Shown piece after piece: positions 26,973 through 36,139 of a stretch of 64,000 bases of DNA. The DNA comes from Salegentibacter echinorum. Its GTDB lineage: Bacteria; Bacteroidota; Bacteroidia; Flavobacteriales; Flavobacteriaceae. Position numbers and translations under genes: made by a program. Position 1 is the stretch's first letter. Each line of letters opens with the position of its first letter. A model generated the notes under the pieces. The model searched no databases. It was not told where the DNA came from and was given only the letters and a program-made list of their open reading frames with translations. The stretch covers positions 41,772-105,771 of the forward strand of contig NZ_FQVT01000008.1 of the NCBI RefSeq assembly GCF_900129445.1, written 5' to 3'.

Positions 26973-27425
26973 TTAAAATATCTCAAGGATCTCAGTCTTT
27001 TTCCCGTTAAAGATAATCTCTTCCCCTACTTTTTTCTTTAACAGCAATTGCGCGATTGGGGAATTGGCGCCTATGGCGAAATAGGTGTTATTATCAACCT
27101 GCAGCTGCCCCGCAGGAATACTTATCAAATAATTTGCAGTAGTTGTGCGTACCGCTGCGCCCAATTGAACAACGTTTTTGGCAGAAGATCTCCGTGACAT
27201 TTCTAAAGTATTCTCCAGGTTTTTAAATTCCTGTAATTGCCTGGATAATTTATTCCACTCCAAATTGATCATCTCCCTGCCCGTTTCATATTTATCTCCC
27301 GCGCTACTCTTGGTTTCATTCTCCAGATCGTTTTCTAGGTCCTGCATTGCCAATCTAATACGATTTATTCGTTTTTCGAGATAAGCTTTACAAGCTTTAA
27401 AAAGTTTTTCTTTGGTTGAAAGCAT
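26973..27425 (-). CDS. GreA/GreB family elongation factor-like protein
   Basis: The 150-residue protein has an N-terminal helical coiled coil (about 1-80, rich in Lys, Glu and Arg). A GreA/GreB C-terminal FKBP-like domain follows, with VVQLGAAVRT, YFAIGANSPIAQLLLKKKVGEE and a final IFNGKKTEILEIF. Gre factors help RNA polymerase cleave backtracked transcripts. The N-terminal part differs from standard GreA, so it may bind polymerase for another purpose. It lies 58 bp upstream of mtgA with a family hairpin in between. Confidence 0.82.
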   Translation of the reverse strand: MLSTKEKLFKACKAYLEKRINRIRLAMQDLENDLENETKSSAGDKYETGREMINLEWNKLSRQLQEFKNLENTLEMSRRSSAKNVVQLGAAVRTTTANYLISIPAGQLQVDNNTYFAIGANSPIAQLLLKKKVGEEIIFNGKKTEILEIF

Positions 27426-27447
27426 AAATTAATTTTGTTAAACCTTA

Positions 27448-27478
27448 GACCTCACAGGTCTTCGAGACCTGTGAGGTC
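27448..27478. repeat. Hairpin of the GACCTCACAGG family (copy 4)
   Basis: GACCTCACAGGTCT and AGACCTGTGAGGTC form a perfect 14-bp stem closed by a TCG loop, the best-preserved copy in the window. It begins 22 bp from the Gre-like start and ends 4 bp from the mtgA stop. Confidence 0.85.
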
Positions 27479-27482
27479 CGGA

Positions 27483-28154
27483 CTATTCTAAGTTAAACGC
27501 TCCATAATTCTGCATTTGGCCCATAATCCAATTCTTACGCTGTTGGATATAATTGCTTGCGGGGTTTGCTTTATACTTTCGTGGATTAGGTAAAATAGCA
27601 GCAATTGCAGCAGCTTCAGCAATAGAAAGATTTTCTGCCGATTTATGAAACCAATATTGTGCGGCAGCTTCGGCACCGTAAACTCCGCTGCCCATTTCTA
27701 TACTGTTTAGATAAACTTCTAAAATTCGTTCTTTGCTCCAAAAAGTTTCAATTAAAAAGGTGAAATATGTTTCCAGGCCTTTTCGAAGCCAGGTGCGGCC
27801 CGGCCATAAAAACACATTTTTTGCAGTTTGTTGAGAGATAGTGCTCGCCCCTCTTATTCTCTTCCCCTGCCTGTTACCTTCTATGGCTTTTTCAATTGCT
27901 TCAAAATCGAAACCATTATGTGTAGCAAAATTCTGGTCTTCACTGGCGATTACCGCAAGTTGCAAATGCCGGGAGATTTTCTCTTTTGCCACCCAATTAT
28001 GGTTAATTTCCTCCTCAGGCTTTTCAAAGTACCGAATGGCCATAAGCGGGGTAAACGGTACCGGTACCCATTTGAAGAGCAGAACTAAAAACAACGAAAA
28101 TAGGATAAACAACCCCATTAGCTTTGCCAGGAATTTAAAGAGTCTTTTTATCAT
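27483..28154 (-). CDS. mtgA: Monofunctional biosynthetic peptidoglycan transglycosylase
   Basis: MtgA polymerises glycan strands from lipid II at the inner membrane. A single N-terminal membrane anchor (about residues 7-29) precedes the GT51 domain. The catalytic Glu lies in ASEDQNFATHNGFD near residue 72, with RGASTISQQTAKN, RKGLETYFTFLIE and GVYGAEAAAQYWF. The length (223) is standard. It lacks a transpeptidase domain, unlike PBP1A at 36946. Confidence 0.93.
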   Translation of the reverse strand: MIKRLFKFLAKLMGLFILFSLFLVLLFKWVPVPFTPLMAIRYFEKPEEEINHNWVAKEKISRHLQLAVIASEDQNFATHNGFDFEAIEKAIEGNRQGKRIRGASTISQQTAKNVFLWPGRTWLRKGLETYFTFLIETFWSKERILEVYLNSIEMGSGVYGAEAAAQYWFHKSAENLSIAEAAAIAAILPNPRKYKANPASNYIQQRKNWIMGQMQNYGAFNLE

Positions 28155-28301
28155 TTAAATTTAGAAATATCTTAAATACTGATCCTCTTAACACATGAAT
28201 TGATTCAAAAATATGAATAAATTTCTCAAAATATCGATTCCGTAATTCTTTAAACCAAACCTCCATTTGATTGCTTTTACTACTCTGCCATATCTAGTAA
28301 A

Positions 28302-28346
28302 TAAAAAACCTCACAATCCCGATAGTTGTATTCGAGACTGTGAGGT
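28302..28346 (-). terminator. Terminator after accC, GACCTCACAGG hairpin family (copy 5)
   Basis: ACCTCACA and TGTGAGGT arms lie 31 bp beyond the accC stop. On the minus strand they are followed by TTTTTTATTTA, giving a proper terminator for the fatty-acid gene group. The loop is longer than in the other copies. Confidence 0.7.
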
Positions 28347-28376
28347 CTATATTTTAATATTTCTAAGAAAGAATTA

Positions 28377-29729
28377 TTATTCCTCTTCCATTGGTTTCAT
28401 TTCAAAATCTTCCATGAATTTAGTGGTATAATTCCCTTCAATATAATCTGGGTGTTCCATAAGTTGTCTATGGAAAGGAATAGTAGTTTTTACGCCTTCT
28501 ATTACAAATTCATCTAAAGCTCGCTTCATTTTATTGATCGCTTCTTCCCTGGTTTGGGCGGTAGTGATCAATTTAGCGATCATAGAGTCGTAATTCGGCG
28601 GAATAATATATCCACTATATACGTGGGTGTCTATTCTAATTCCGTGTCCGCCGGGAGCGTGTAAAGTAGTGATTTTTCCCGGGGAAGGCCTAAAGTTGTT
28701 AAAAGGGTCTTCAGCATTAATTCGGCATTCTATAGAATGCAACTTCGGGAAATAATTTTTTCCTGAAATTGGCACTCCGGAAGCTACCATTATTTGCTCT
28801 CTAATAAGATCATAATCTATCACCTGCTCGGTAATGGGATGCTCTACCTGAATACGGGTATTCATCTCCATAAAATAGAATTTGCGGTGTTTATCAACCA
28901 AAAATTCTATAGTTCCCGCACCTTCATATTTAATATACTCGGCAGCTTTCACAGCAGCTTCCCCCATTTCTTTCCGAAGACTATCGGTCATAAATGGAGA
29001 AGGAGTTTCCTCGGTTAATTTTTGGTGACGACGTTGCACAGAACAGTCCCGCTCAGAAAGATGACAGGCTTTTCCATTACTATCGCCAACAACTTGTATT
29101 TCGATATGGCGTGGCTCTTCAATGAGCTTTTCCATATACATATCATTATTGTCAAAAGCGGCTGCAGACTCCTGCCTTGCGGAATCCCAGGCATTCTGAA
29201 GGTCTTCTTCTTTCCAAACCCCACGCATTCCTTTACCACCACCACCGGCAGTAGCTTTAAGCATTACCGGATAGCCAACTTCTTTGGCCAGTTTTTTACA
29301 CTCGGCAAAATCTTTTATAATTCCCTCAGATCCCGGAACACAAGGTACCCCGGCAGCTTTCATCGTTGCTTTCGCCGTAGCCTTATCCCCCATTTTAGAG
29401 ATCATTTCTGCTGAAGGGCCTATAAATTTTATACCGTGTTCTCCACAAATCTTAGAAAACTTGGCATTTTCAGAAAGAAATCCGTAGCCCGGGTGAATAG
29501 CGTCTGCATCGGTAATTTCTGCGGCAGCAATAATATTTGAGATTTTTAGATAAGACAGGTTACTTGGCGGTGGGCCAATGCAAACAGCTTCATCGGCAAA
29601 CATCACGTGTAAACTATCGGCATCTGCCGTAGAATAAACTGCCACAGTGCTTATGCCCATTTCTTTACAGGTACGAATAATGCGCAGTGCAATTTCGCCC
29701 CTGTTTGCAATCAATATTTTTTTAAACAT
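28377..29729 (-). CDS. accC: Acetyl-CoA carboxylase, biotin carboxylase subunit
   Basis: AccC carboxylates biotin on AccB using ATP and bicarbonate, the first step of malonyl-CoA synthesis. It starts [17 protein letters not shown], with the ATP-grasp glycine loop [12 protein letters not shown] near residue 158, the HIEIQVVGD and CSVQRRHQK segments, and catalytic [15 protein letters not shown] near 290. The 450-residue length is standard. It follows accB by 142 bp in the same direction and ends at a terminator. Confidence 0.97.
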   Translation of the reverse strand: MFKKILIANRGEIALRIIRTCKEMGISTVAVYSTADADSLHVMFADEAVCIGPPPSNLSYLKISNIIAAAEITDADAIHPGYGFLSENAKFSKICGEHGIKFIGPSAEMISKMGDKATAKATMKAAGVPCVPGSEGIIKDFAECKKLAKEVGYPVMLKATAGGGGKGMRGVWKEEDLQNAWDSARQESAAAFDNNDMYMEKLIEEPRHIEIQVVGDSNGKACHLSERDCSVQRRHQKLTEETPSPFMTDSLRKEMGEAAVKAAEYIKYEGAGTIEFLVDKHRKFYFMEMNTRIQVEHPITEQVIDYDLIREQIMVASGVPISGKNYFPKLHSIECRINAEDPFNNFRPSPGKITTLHAPGGHGIRIDTHVYSGYIIPPNYDSMIAKLITTAQTREEAINKMKRALDEFVIEGVKTTIPFHRQLMEHPDYIEGNYTTKFMEDFEMKPMEEE

Positions 29730-29871
29730 ACCTATTGTTTTTTTGCCCGGGGAAACCCCCTCAAGATTTTAATCAGAAAAACCTGTTTTACTAGCAATTA
29801 TCACTTTAAAAAGAAAAGCTAATCTAAAAGTTATGGTTTTTCAAAAAAACTTTAGCTAAATGGGCGGTAAT

Positions 29872-30390
29872 TTATGATGGATCTACTAAAAATAATGGCT
29901 GATCGAATTCTACCGGGGAAGAATCGTCAACAAGTACTTTTACTATTTTCCCTGAAACTTCACTCTCAATTTCATTAAAGAGTTTCATTGCTTCAATGAT
30001 ACATAGTACATCCCCTTCTTTAATAGTATCTCCAACTTCAGCAAAAATTGGTTTATCTGGAGAAGGTTTACGATAAAAGGTCCCTATTATAGGTGATTTT
30101 ACCGTGATGTATTTAGAATCATCTTCACCAGCTGAAGCTTTATCCTCTCCTTTATTCTGAGCACCACTATCCTGCGCAGGAGCGGGAGCTTGTTGCTGCG
30201 GCTGCTGAGGTTGCTGCATAGGCATAGGCTGTTGCATTTGTCCGCCTACAGGCACTTGATGCACTATCGTTTCTTTTTCGTCTGAACCGGTTTTGATGGT
30301 GATTTTAACATCTCCAGTCTCCAGTTTAACCTCACTGGCACCAGATTTGGCTACAAACTTGATTAAATTTTGAATTTCTTTTAAATCCAT
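29872..30390 (-). CDS. accB: Acetyl-CoA carboxylase biotin carboxyl carrier protein
   Basis: The C-terminal lipoyl/biotinyl domain carries the biotin-accepting Lys136 in EAMKLFNEIES. The N-terminal domain (1-45) is joined by a Gln/Pro/Met-rich flexible linker (about 50-75). The length (172) is normal. It is 18 bp downstream of fabH and upstream of accC, the expected order for these genes in Bacteroidota. Confidence 0.96.
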   Translation of the reverse strand: MDLKEIQNLIKFVAKSGASEVKLETGDVKITIKTGSDEKETIVHQVPVGGQMQQPMPMQQPQQPQQQAPAPAQDSGAQNKGEDKASAGEDDSKYITVKSPIIGTFYRKPSPDKPIFAEVGDTIKEGDVLCIIEAMKLFNEIESEVSGKIVKVLVDDSSPVEFDQPLFLVDPS

Positions 30391-30408
30391 AGTCTTTGGA
30401 ATTTATTT

Positions 30409-31404
30409 TTAAGAATTATATGCCCATTTTAAATAGGTAGCTCCCCAAGTGAAGCCGCCTCCAAATGATGCAAAAATTAAATTATCTCCTTTTTTAAACT
30501 GCTTTTCAAAATCGCTAAGCAGCAAAGGCAAGGTAGCCGAAGTGGTATTTCCATAGCGCTGTATATTCATAAGCACTTTTTCATCTTCCAGTCCCATACG
30601 GCTTGCGGTAGCACCCACAATACGTTTATTGGCCTGGTGCGCGATCAACCAATTTACATCTTCATTGGTTAAATGGTTTCGCTGCATAATTTGTTCACTA
30701 ACCCCTGCCATATTGGATACCGCAAATTTAAATACGGTTTTCCCGTCCTGCCTCACATAATGAAGTTTTTTAGCTACTGTTTCTTCGCTAGGCGGCAACA
30801 ACGAGCCACCTGCAGCAATATTTAAGCTTTTTCTTCCTATAGAATCACTGCGTAAAATTTCATCCTGTAATCCTAAACCTTCATCATTAGGTTCCATAAG
30901 TACCGCTCCTGCCCCATCACCAAAAATTATACAGGTAGTCCTATCGGTATAATCAATGATGGACGACATTTTATCGGCGCCAATCACCAATACTTTCTTA
31001 TAGCGGCCGGCTTCTATATAAGCTGAACCCGTGGACATGGCGTATAAAAATCCCGAACAGGCTGCTTGTAGATCATAAGCAAATGCATTAACAGCACCAA
31101 TACTTGTAGCAACATGTACTGCGGTAGCAGCAACAGGCATATCGGGAGTTACAGATGCCAGGATCACCAAATCAATTTCTTTGGGATCGAGATTAGATTT
31201 TTCAATTAAATTTTGTGCTGCTTGAATTCCTAAATATGATGTACCCTTATCTGGGTCTTTAAGTATGCGGCGTTCTTTAATTCCGGTTCTGCTGGTGATC
31301 CATTCATCGTTGGTCTCCACCATTTTTTCCAACTGTTTGTTGGTTAACACCTCCTCAGGTACATAAGCACCCACAGCGGTAATAGCTGCTGTGATTCTAT
31401 TCAT
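30409..31404 (-). CDS. fabH: 3-oxoacyl-ACP synthase III (KAS III)
   Basis: FabH condenses acetyl-CoA (or branched acyl-CoA) with malonyl-ACP to start fatty-acid elongation. Catalytic Cys116 is in LQAACSGFLY, the His in IAHQANKRI, and the Asn in GNTTSATLP. It has the standard length of 331 residues. It lies between rpmF and accB in the pdxA-to-accC group; a hairpin before it may separate it partly from rpmF. Confidence 0.96.
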   Translation of the reverse strand: MNRITAAITAVGAYVPEEVLTNKQLEKMVETNDEWITSRTGIKERRILKDPDKGTSYLGIQAAQNLIEKSNLDPKEIDLVILASVTPDMPVAATAVHVATSIGAVNAFAYDLQAACSGFLYAMSTGSAYIEAGRYKKVLVIGADKMSSIIDYTDRTTCIIFGDGAGAVLMEPNDEGLGLQDEILRSDSIGRKSLNIAAGGSLLPPSEETVAKKLHYVRQDGKTVFKFAVSNMAGVSEQIMQRNHLTNEDVNWLIAHQANKRIVGATASRMGLEDEKVLMNIQRYGNTTSATLPLLLSDFEKQFKKGDNLIFASFGGGFTWGATYLKWAYNS

Positions 31405-31524
31405 ACATTTGACATTTAAACCCCTCTGTACTACTATTTTGCACAGAAAATTTGAAGAAAATTACTAATTTTTCTATTAACAGGGGTGCAAATTAAGTTC
31501 TTTTTAGCACTTATTCAACTTAAA

Positions 31525-31557
31525 ACAAAAAACTCCCACATGGTGAGAGTTTTTTTA
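31525..31557 (-). terminator. Hairpin terminator between rpmF and fabH
   Basis: ACTCCCAC and GTGAGAGT (31532-31550) form an 8-bp stem with an ATG loop, with runs of A before and T after. It can act in both directions; on the minus strand the odd pair becomes a G-T wobble. It could attenuate transcription from rpmF into fabH. Confidence 0.65.
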
Positions 31558-31580
31558 TGATATGTTAGCGCCTAAATTAA

Positions 31581-31778
31581 TTAAGCTTCTATTTCTTCTG
31601 TATTGTCAATTAAAACCTGCCCGCGGTAATATAATTTACCTTCATGCCAGTGTGCTCTATGATACAGATGTGCTTCTCCTGTAGTAGGATCTGTAGCTAT
31701 TTTTGGTACAGAAGCTTTATAATGTGTCCTTCTTTTATCTCTTCTGGTTTTAGAAGTTTTTCTTTTTGGATGTGCCAT
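31581..31778 (-). CDS. rpmF: 50S ribosomal protein L32
   Basis: The 65-residue basic protein starts [20 protein letters not shown] and continues with the L32 pattern. The usual zinc cysteines are absent, so it is the zinc-independent version. It lies 9 bp downstream of the DUF177 gene, the typical partner in many bacteria. Confidence 0.97.
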   Translation of the reverse strand: MAHPKRKTSKTRRDKRRTHYKASVPKIATDPTTGEAHLYHRAHWHEGKLYYRGQVLIDNTEEIEA

Positions 31779-31787
31779 GGCTTGCTA

Positions 31788-32324
31788 TTATTTATCTTTT
31801 AATAAGTTTTTTAATTTATCCCAACGAGGATCTGTTTCATCCTCCTTTTTATTCTCGTTATTTGTAATGCTTAATTCCTCAAGTTTATCGAGTACTTCTG
31901 AGTCTAAGGTGCCATCTTCCACCCCGGGATGAACCCTTTTTAATGGGATAGACAATACGATAAGCTCATAAATATATTGTTGAACATTGATTTCGAATTC
32001 CCCGTGTGGCAGAATAAGCAAATCTTCATTATCGTCATTATATTCTTCGCCAAATTTAACTACCAAAAATAAACTGCCATCAATAGGTTGATCATAAGGC
32101 TCGTTTGTGACATCACAATTTACATTTACAAAGCCAGAAGCTTTAAATGTAAACTCCATCATGGTAGTCTTTTTTTCAAGACACAAATCTACTTTTACAT
32201 TTGTATCATTTAACTCGTCATACTCAAAATGCTCAAAGAACTCATTATCAATTTCGTATTCAAACTGGTGCTTTCCCAGCTTTAAACCCACGAAAGGGAT
32301 TGTAAACGCTGCTAAATTCCTCAT
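31788..32324 (-). CDS. DUF177 (YceD-like) protein
   Basis: The start is set at the ATG at 32324 (MRNLAAFTIPFVGLKLGKHQ), the usual beginning of the flavobacterial family. The longer frame up to 32396 reads through a GC-rich hairpin and is unlikely. YceD/DUF177 proteins are linked to ribosomal protein L32 and 23S rRNA accumulation. The sequence is acidic, with the core DLCLEKKTTMMEFTFKA followed by VNCDVTNEPYDQPI. The gene sits between pdxA and rpmF, as expected. Confidence 0.9.
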   Translation of the reverse strand: MRNLAAFTIPFVGLKLGKHQFEYEIDNEFFEHFEYDELNDTNVKVDLCLEKKTTMMEFTFKASGFVNVNCDVTNEPYDQPIDGSLFLVVKFGEEYNDDNEDLLILPHGEFEINVQQYIYELIVLSIPLKRVHPGVEDGTLDSEVLDKLEELSITNNENKKEDETDPRWDKLKNLLKDK

Positions 32325-32420
32325 CTCATCATCAGTTTCTTGCCCGGGCCGCTTCGGCTTAGGCGGGTGCAAAGATATAAAAATTAATAAATCCAAGGCC
32401 TCTTATAAACAATTTTTTGT

Positions 32421-33467
32421 TTATATCTTTTTTCCTTGCTTTTTTAAGGGATTGCGGGTTAGCTCTTTATACTCTTCCCTGCAATTAAAAATCTCGATAG
32501 CGCGAAAAACAGCCTCCTTAAAAGAATTGATATTTGCTGAATTTGTGCCGGCAATTTCAAAAGCCGTACCGTGATCTGGCGAAGTGCGCACCTTGCTTAA
32601 CCCAGCCGTAAAATTCACACCATTGCCAAAAGAAAGGGTTTTAAAGGGAATTAAACCCTGGTCGTGATAGGAAGCCACAATTGCATCAAAGTTTACATAA
32701 TTTTTTGTACCGAAAAAACTATCGGCCGAGAATGGTCCAAACACAAGATCTCCCTTATCCCGTAATTCCTGAAGGGTTGGTTTTAATGTATTTTCATCTT
32801 CTTTTCCAATCACGCCCTGGTCGCCACTATGCGGATTAATTCCTAATACCGCAATTTTAGGCTTTTGGATTCTAAAATCCTGTTTTAAAGTATGCTGAAT
32901 AATTTCTAACTTCTTTTTAATTAACTCTGGCGTGATCGTACTGGCAATGTCTTTAAGCGCTACATGGTCTGTAAACAAACCAATTTTAAGCGTATCGGTG
33001 ATCATAAACATAAGACTCTCACCCTCAAGTTCTTTCGCCAGGTAGTCGGTATGGCCGGGGAAATTAAAATCGGCACTTTGTATGCTGTGCTTATGAATGG
33101 GAGCGGTTACCAGGACATCTATTTCATCTTTTTTTAAAGCCTGGGTGGCTGCCTGTAAAGATTTAAAAGCATATTCCCCAATTTTTGCATCTTCTTCCCC
33201 AAACTTTATATTCACACCTTCTTTCCAAACGTTCATCACATTAATTTTACCATCTATAGCTTTAGAAGGGTGATCTATACCTTGAAAATTTAATGATAAT
33301 TTATAGTGTTTTTTTAGAAAGGTAATCACTTTGGCCGAGGCAAAAATTACCGGGGTACAAAAATCGAGCATTCGGGAGTCATCAAAGGTTTTTAAGGCAA
33401 TTTCACTGCCAATCCCATTTAAATCCCCTATACTTATCCCTAACTTCACTTTTTTCGCCTGCTTCAT
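32421..33467 (-). CDS. pdxA: 4-hydroxythreonine-4-phosphate dehydrogenase
   Basis: PdxA oxidises 4-phosphohydroxy-L-threonine in pyridoxal-phosphate synthesis. Typical segments are GISIGDLNGIGSEIALKTF at the start, TAPIHKHSIQSADFNFPGHT, GLNPHSGD-like GINPHSGDQG, and VASYHDQGLIPFKTL. The metal histidines are in PIHKHS, PGHTDY and YHDQG. The length of 348 is standard. It is the first gene of the group that continues through DUF177, rpmF and the fatty-acid genes. Confidence 0.95.
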   Translation of the reverse strand: MKQAKKVKLGISIGDLNGIGSEIALKTFDDSRMLDFCTPVIFASAKVITFLKKHYKLSLNFQGIDHPSKAIDGKINVMNVWKEGVNIKFGEEDAKIGEYAFKSLQAATQALKKDEIDVLVTAPIHKHSIQSADFNFPGHTDYLAKELEGESLMFMITDTLKIGLFTDHVALKDIASTITPELIKKKLEIIQHTLKQDFRIQKPKIAVLGINPHSGDQGVIGKEDENTLKPTLQELRDKGDLVFGPFSADSFFGTKNYVNFDAIVASYHDQGLIPFKTLSFGNGVNFTAGLSKVRTSPDHGTAFEIAGTNSANINSFKEAVFRAIEIFNCREEYKELTRNPLKKQGKKI

Positions 33468-33795
33468 CTGTTTATTTTATTATATTTTCTGCGATTTTTC
33501 GCTTTTTGGCCTAATTTAAAAAATCTATCGGAATTAATTAAGATAGTCCCTTAAAAGCTTCGGGCAAAACTACCGTGGTTTCTTTTAATAATTAAGAAAG
33601 ATTGAGTTTAATATTTTTTGAGGAATAAACTTTGTTTGTTTCCGAAGAAAGCAAAAAGACAATCGGCATTTAAAATGAAGTTATTGCTGATTTTTAAACA
33701 AAATTCTATAGTTTGGAAAATAACCGATACTGTGCCAGCATTTTATCTTTAATCCAATTTAAACATAGGCACGATTAACTTCGTTTATTTATTTC

Positions 33796-33803
33796 TATTT
33801 TTG
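33796..33803 (+). promoter_or_regulatory. -7 promoter element of the riboflavin synthase gene
   Basis: TATTTTTG is an exact TAnnTTTG match and ends 27 nt before the ATG at 33831. The rest of the divergent region 33468-33795 shows no gene. Confidence 0.5.
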
Positions 33804-33830
33804 CAATAGAAATTTAGATCAATAACGGCT

Positions 33831-34418
33831 ATGTTCACAGGTATAATTGAAGAAATAGGAAAGGTCAATAAAGTAGAAAAGCAAGCGGGGAATATGCATT
33901 TTAGCATTGAAGCAAAAATGACACCCGAGTTGAAAATTGATCAAAGTGTTTCCCACAACGGTGTTTGCCTAACTGTAGTATCCCTACAGGAAGACACCTA
34001 CACTGTTACCGCGGTAGCCGAAACACTGCAAAAAACAAACTTAAAAAATTTAAAAGAAGGAGCCCCAGTAAACCTGGAGCGCGGTATGAAGCTTGGTGAT
34101 AGGCTAGACGGGCACATTGTACAGGGGCACGTAGATCAAACTGCGGTCTGTGAAAAAGTTCAGGAAAAAGACGGAAGTTGGGAATTTACTTTCAGCTATG
34201 ATCCTATCCTGCAGAATATAACGATAGAAAAAGGCTCTATTACGGTGAATGGCGTTAGTTTGACTGTGGTAAATTCCAAAGCAAACGAATTTAGCGTCGC
34301 TATTATTCCTTACACTTACAAGCACACAAATTTCAAATCCCTGAAAGAAGGAGACGTAGTTAACTTAGAGTTTGATGTAATAGGAAAATATGTACAACGT
34401 ATCCAGGAATTGGGATAG
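33831..34418 (+). CDS. ribE: Riboflavin synthase
   Basis: The enzyme dismutates two 6,7-dimethyl-8-ribityllumazine molecules to riboflavin. It begins with the hallmark MFTGIIEEIG and contains two lumazine-binding repeats, each with a NGVCLTVV or NGVSLTVV motif (about residues 44 and 140) and a GDRLDGHIVQGHVDQ region. Length (195) is standard. It stands alone, divergent from pdxA. Confidence 0.95.
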   Translation: MFTGIIEEIGKVNKVEKQAGNMHFSIEAKMTPELKIDQSVSHNGVCLTVVSLQEDTYTVTAVAETLQKTNLKNLKEGAPVNLERGMKLGDRLDGHIVQGHVDQTAVCEKVQEKDGSWEFTFSYDPILQNITIEKGSITVNGVSLTVVNSKANEFSVAIIPYTYKHTNFKSLKEGDVVNLEFDVIGKYVQRIQELG

Positions 34419-34644
34419 ATGCGGAATATGTGATTCTTTACTATTATTTTCAGTTCTCGGATTACATTACTCCCCCATCTGCTGAATCATTACATTTACA
34501 TTCATATAATGTTTGCGTCAGTTGATGGTTCAAATATCGAATCAATGGTTTAACGAATCGTATTAACAAACCACCTCATCAAGAAACACTTTCTGCATAT
34601 TAAACTGAATAATTATTGAGATAATAATGGTTTGATTTACGTGT

Positions 34645-34860
34645 TTATTCCTTGCTTTTCAAGTGGTAAATTCCCAGTCCCAGGCCAGCCGCAATTAAAG
34701 TTGAAATTCCAAAATCTATAGGCAGACCCGGTGGAGGGGGACCTCCTTGTGCAACAAGCATGTCTGGTGGTGGCGGATTTTTCTTATCCTGGGCTATTAA
34801 TAAAAAAGGAGCCACCACAAGAAACAGAATCAATATTATCTTCTTTACCTCAACTTTCAT
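34645..34860 (-). CDS. Small secreted PID-CTERM-type protein
   Basis: From the ATG at 34860 the product is 71 residues: a signal peptide of about 23 residues ending near LLIAQ, a short proline-rich body, and the C-terminal pattern GGPPPPGLPID followed by a hydrophobic helix FGISTLIAAGLGLG and a basic end. This is the three-part layout of a sorting signal, with Pro-Ile-Asp in place of PEP. It is a candidate target of an exosortase-like enzyme such as XrtF at 12719 (inference). A TTG at 34869 is an unlikely alternative start. Confidence 0.75.
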   Translation of the reverse strand: MKVEVKKIILILFLVVAPFLLIAQDKKNPPPPDMLVAQGGPPPPGLPIDFGISTLIAAGLGLGIYHLKSKE

Positions 34861-34943
34861 CACCCGCAATGTAATACATTAAAATTTTTCTCCAAATAAC
34901 GAGATTTACATTGTATAATATTAATCAACTTGCTTTAGAAACT

Positions 34944-35597
34944 TTACAACTTCATTTCAGGGATATCGCCTTCCACAATCAGTTTCCCTTCGGTAGCTTC
35001 CGTAATTTCCTCTACACTTACCCCGGGGGCGCGTTCCAATAGTTTGAAACCTTCTTTAGTCACCTCAATCACGGCAAGGTTGGTCACGATTTTAGTTACA
35101 CAAGCTACCCCGGTTAAAGGCAGGGTACATTTTTTAAGCAACTTCGATTTTCCGGCTTTATTGGTGTGCATCATCGCAACGATAATATTTTCGGCACTGG
35201 CTACAAGATCCATCGCACCGCCCATACCTTTTACCATTTTTCCGGGGATTTTCCAATTGGCAATATCGCCGTTTTCAGCAACCTCCATAGCCCCTAAAAT
35301 AGTAAGATCTACGTGTTGCCCGCGAATCATCCCAAAGCTTAAAGCCGAATCGAAAAAACTCGCTCCCGGCAAGGCGGTAATGGTTTGTTTTCCCGCATTA
35401 ATTAGATCGGCGTCTTCTTCACCTTCCAGAGGAAAAGGTCCCATTCCCAGGATTCCGTTCTCGCTTTGAAATTCTACTTCTATATCGTCGCGCACAAAAT
35501 TGGCCACCAGGGTTGGAATCCCAATTCCCAGGTTTACATAATATCCGTCTTTAACCTCTTTGGCTATACGTTGTGCTATTCCGTTTTTGTCTAACAT
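34944..35597 (-). CDS. scoB: 3-oxoacid CoA-transferase subunit B
   Basis: The beta subunit of succinyl-CoA:3-ketoacid CoA-transferase moves CoA to acetoacetate. It carries the catalytic glutamate in QSENGILGMGPFP near residue 42, NLGIGIPTLVANF, and GGAMDLVASAENIIV. It ends KLIVEGDIPEMKL, a normal end. Length is 217. Its partner scoA lies 542 bp upstream in the same direction; a four-helix-bundle gene sits between them, which is unusual. Confidence 0.95.
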   Translation of the reverse strand: MLDKNGIAQRIAKEVKDGYYVNLGIGIPTLVANFVRDDIEVEFQSENGILGMGPFPLEGEEDADLINAGKQTITALPGASFFDSALSFGMIRGQHVDLTILGAMEVAENGDIANWKIPGKMVKGMGGAMDLVASAENIIVAMMHTNKAGKSKLLKKCTLPLTGVACVTKIVTNLAVIEVTKEGFKLLERAPGVSVEEITEATEGKLIVEGDIPEMKL

Positions 35598-35642
35598 AAC
35601 TCAATTTGAAAATTAGTTAATTTGAAAATTTGAAAATGAGTC

Positions 35643-35996
35643 CTATCGCGTTTTGGATGAACTTATAATTTTTGATGTTATTCTAATAATTGATGTCAAT
35701 TCTAAGAAAAGCTGTTTATCTGGAGTAGGATAATGTTTGGATGCTTCACAAAGTTTCAGCCAATACGTTGTCTCATCCGCTTCTTTTGCAGATATTTTGA
35801 ATTTATGAATAAAATCGGCAGTGCTTTCAGCATTTTGAGCCTCCCATACATTGGCTCCTATTGAAGTTCCGCTTTTAAAAAGCTGAGAGCACATTTCATA
35901 CTTATGCCGTGATCTTAATTCTTCTGAATAATCAATGATTTGTAATGCAAAATCGAAGGTCTTACCAACTATTATATTCTCTTTGTCATTTCTCAT
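35643..35996 (-). CDS. Four-helix-bundle protein (23S rRNA intervening-sequence type)
   Basis: The 117-residue helical protein shows the marks of the S23/four-helix-bundle family: FDFALQIIDY near the start, FKSGTSIGANVWEAQNAES, DFIHKFKISAKEADETTYWL and a helical C-terminus. Family members are often encoded within 23S rRNA intervening sequences or stand alone, and form oligomers; their function is unsettled. Here it lies between scoB and scoA, flanked by short AATTTGAAAATTTG-like repeats on both sides, suggesting insertion into the operon. Confidence 0.88.
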   Translation of the reverse strand: MRNDKENIIVGKTFDFALQIIDYSEELRSRHKYEMCSQLFKSGTSIGANVWEAQNAESTADFIHKFKISAKEADETTYWLKLCEASKHYPTPDKQLFLELTSIIRITSKIISSSKTR

Positions 35997-36139
35997 AATA
36001 AAATATTTAAATTTTTATTAATGTACATTCAGAATTTTACTTAGGATCATATTCGCAAATTAAACCCTGAAGTTTTACAAAACAAGAGTCCCTGCAAGTG
36101 CTCCCAATCTTCAAATTATCACATCATCAAATCTTCAAA

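Noticed and set aside
30958..30982. GACGACA-like half of the palindrome inside fabH
   Set aside because: Lies in conserved coding sequence, lacks the right half spacing and no -7 box follows.
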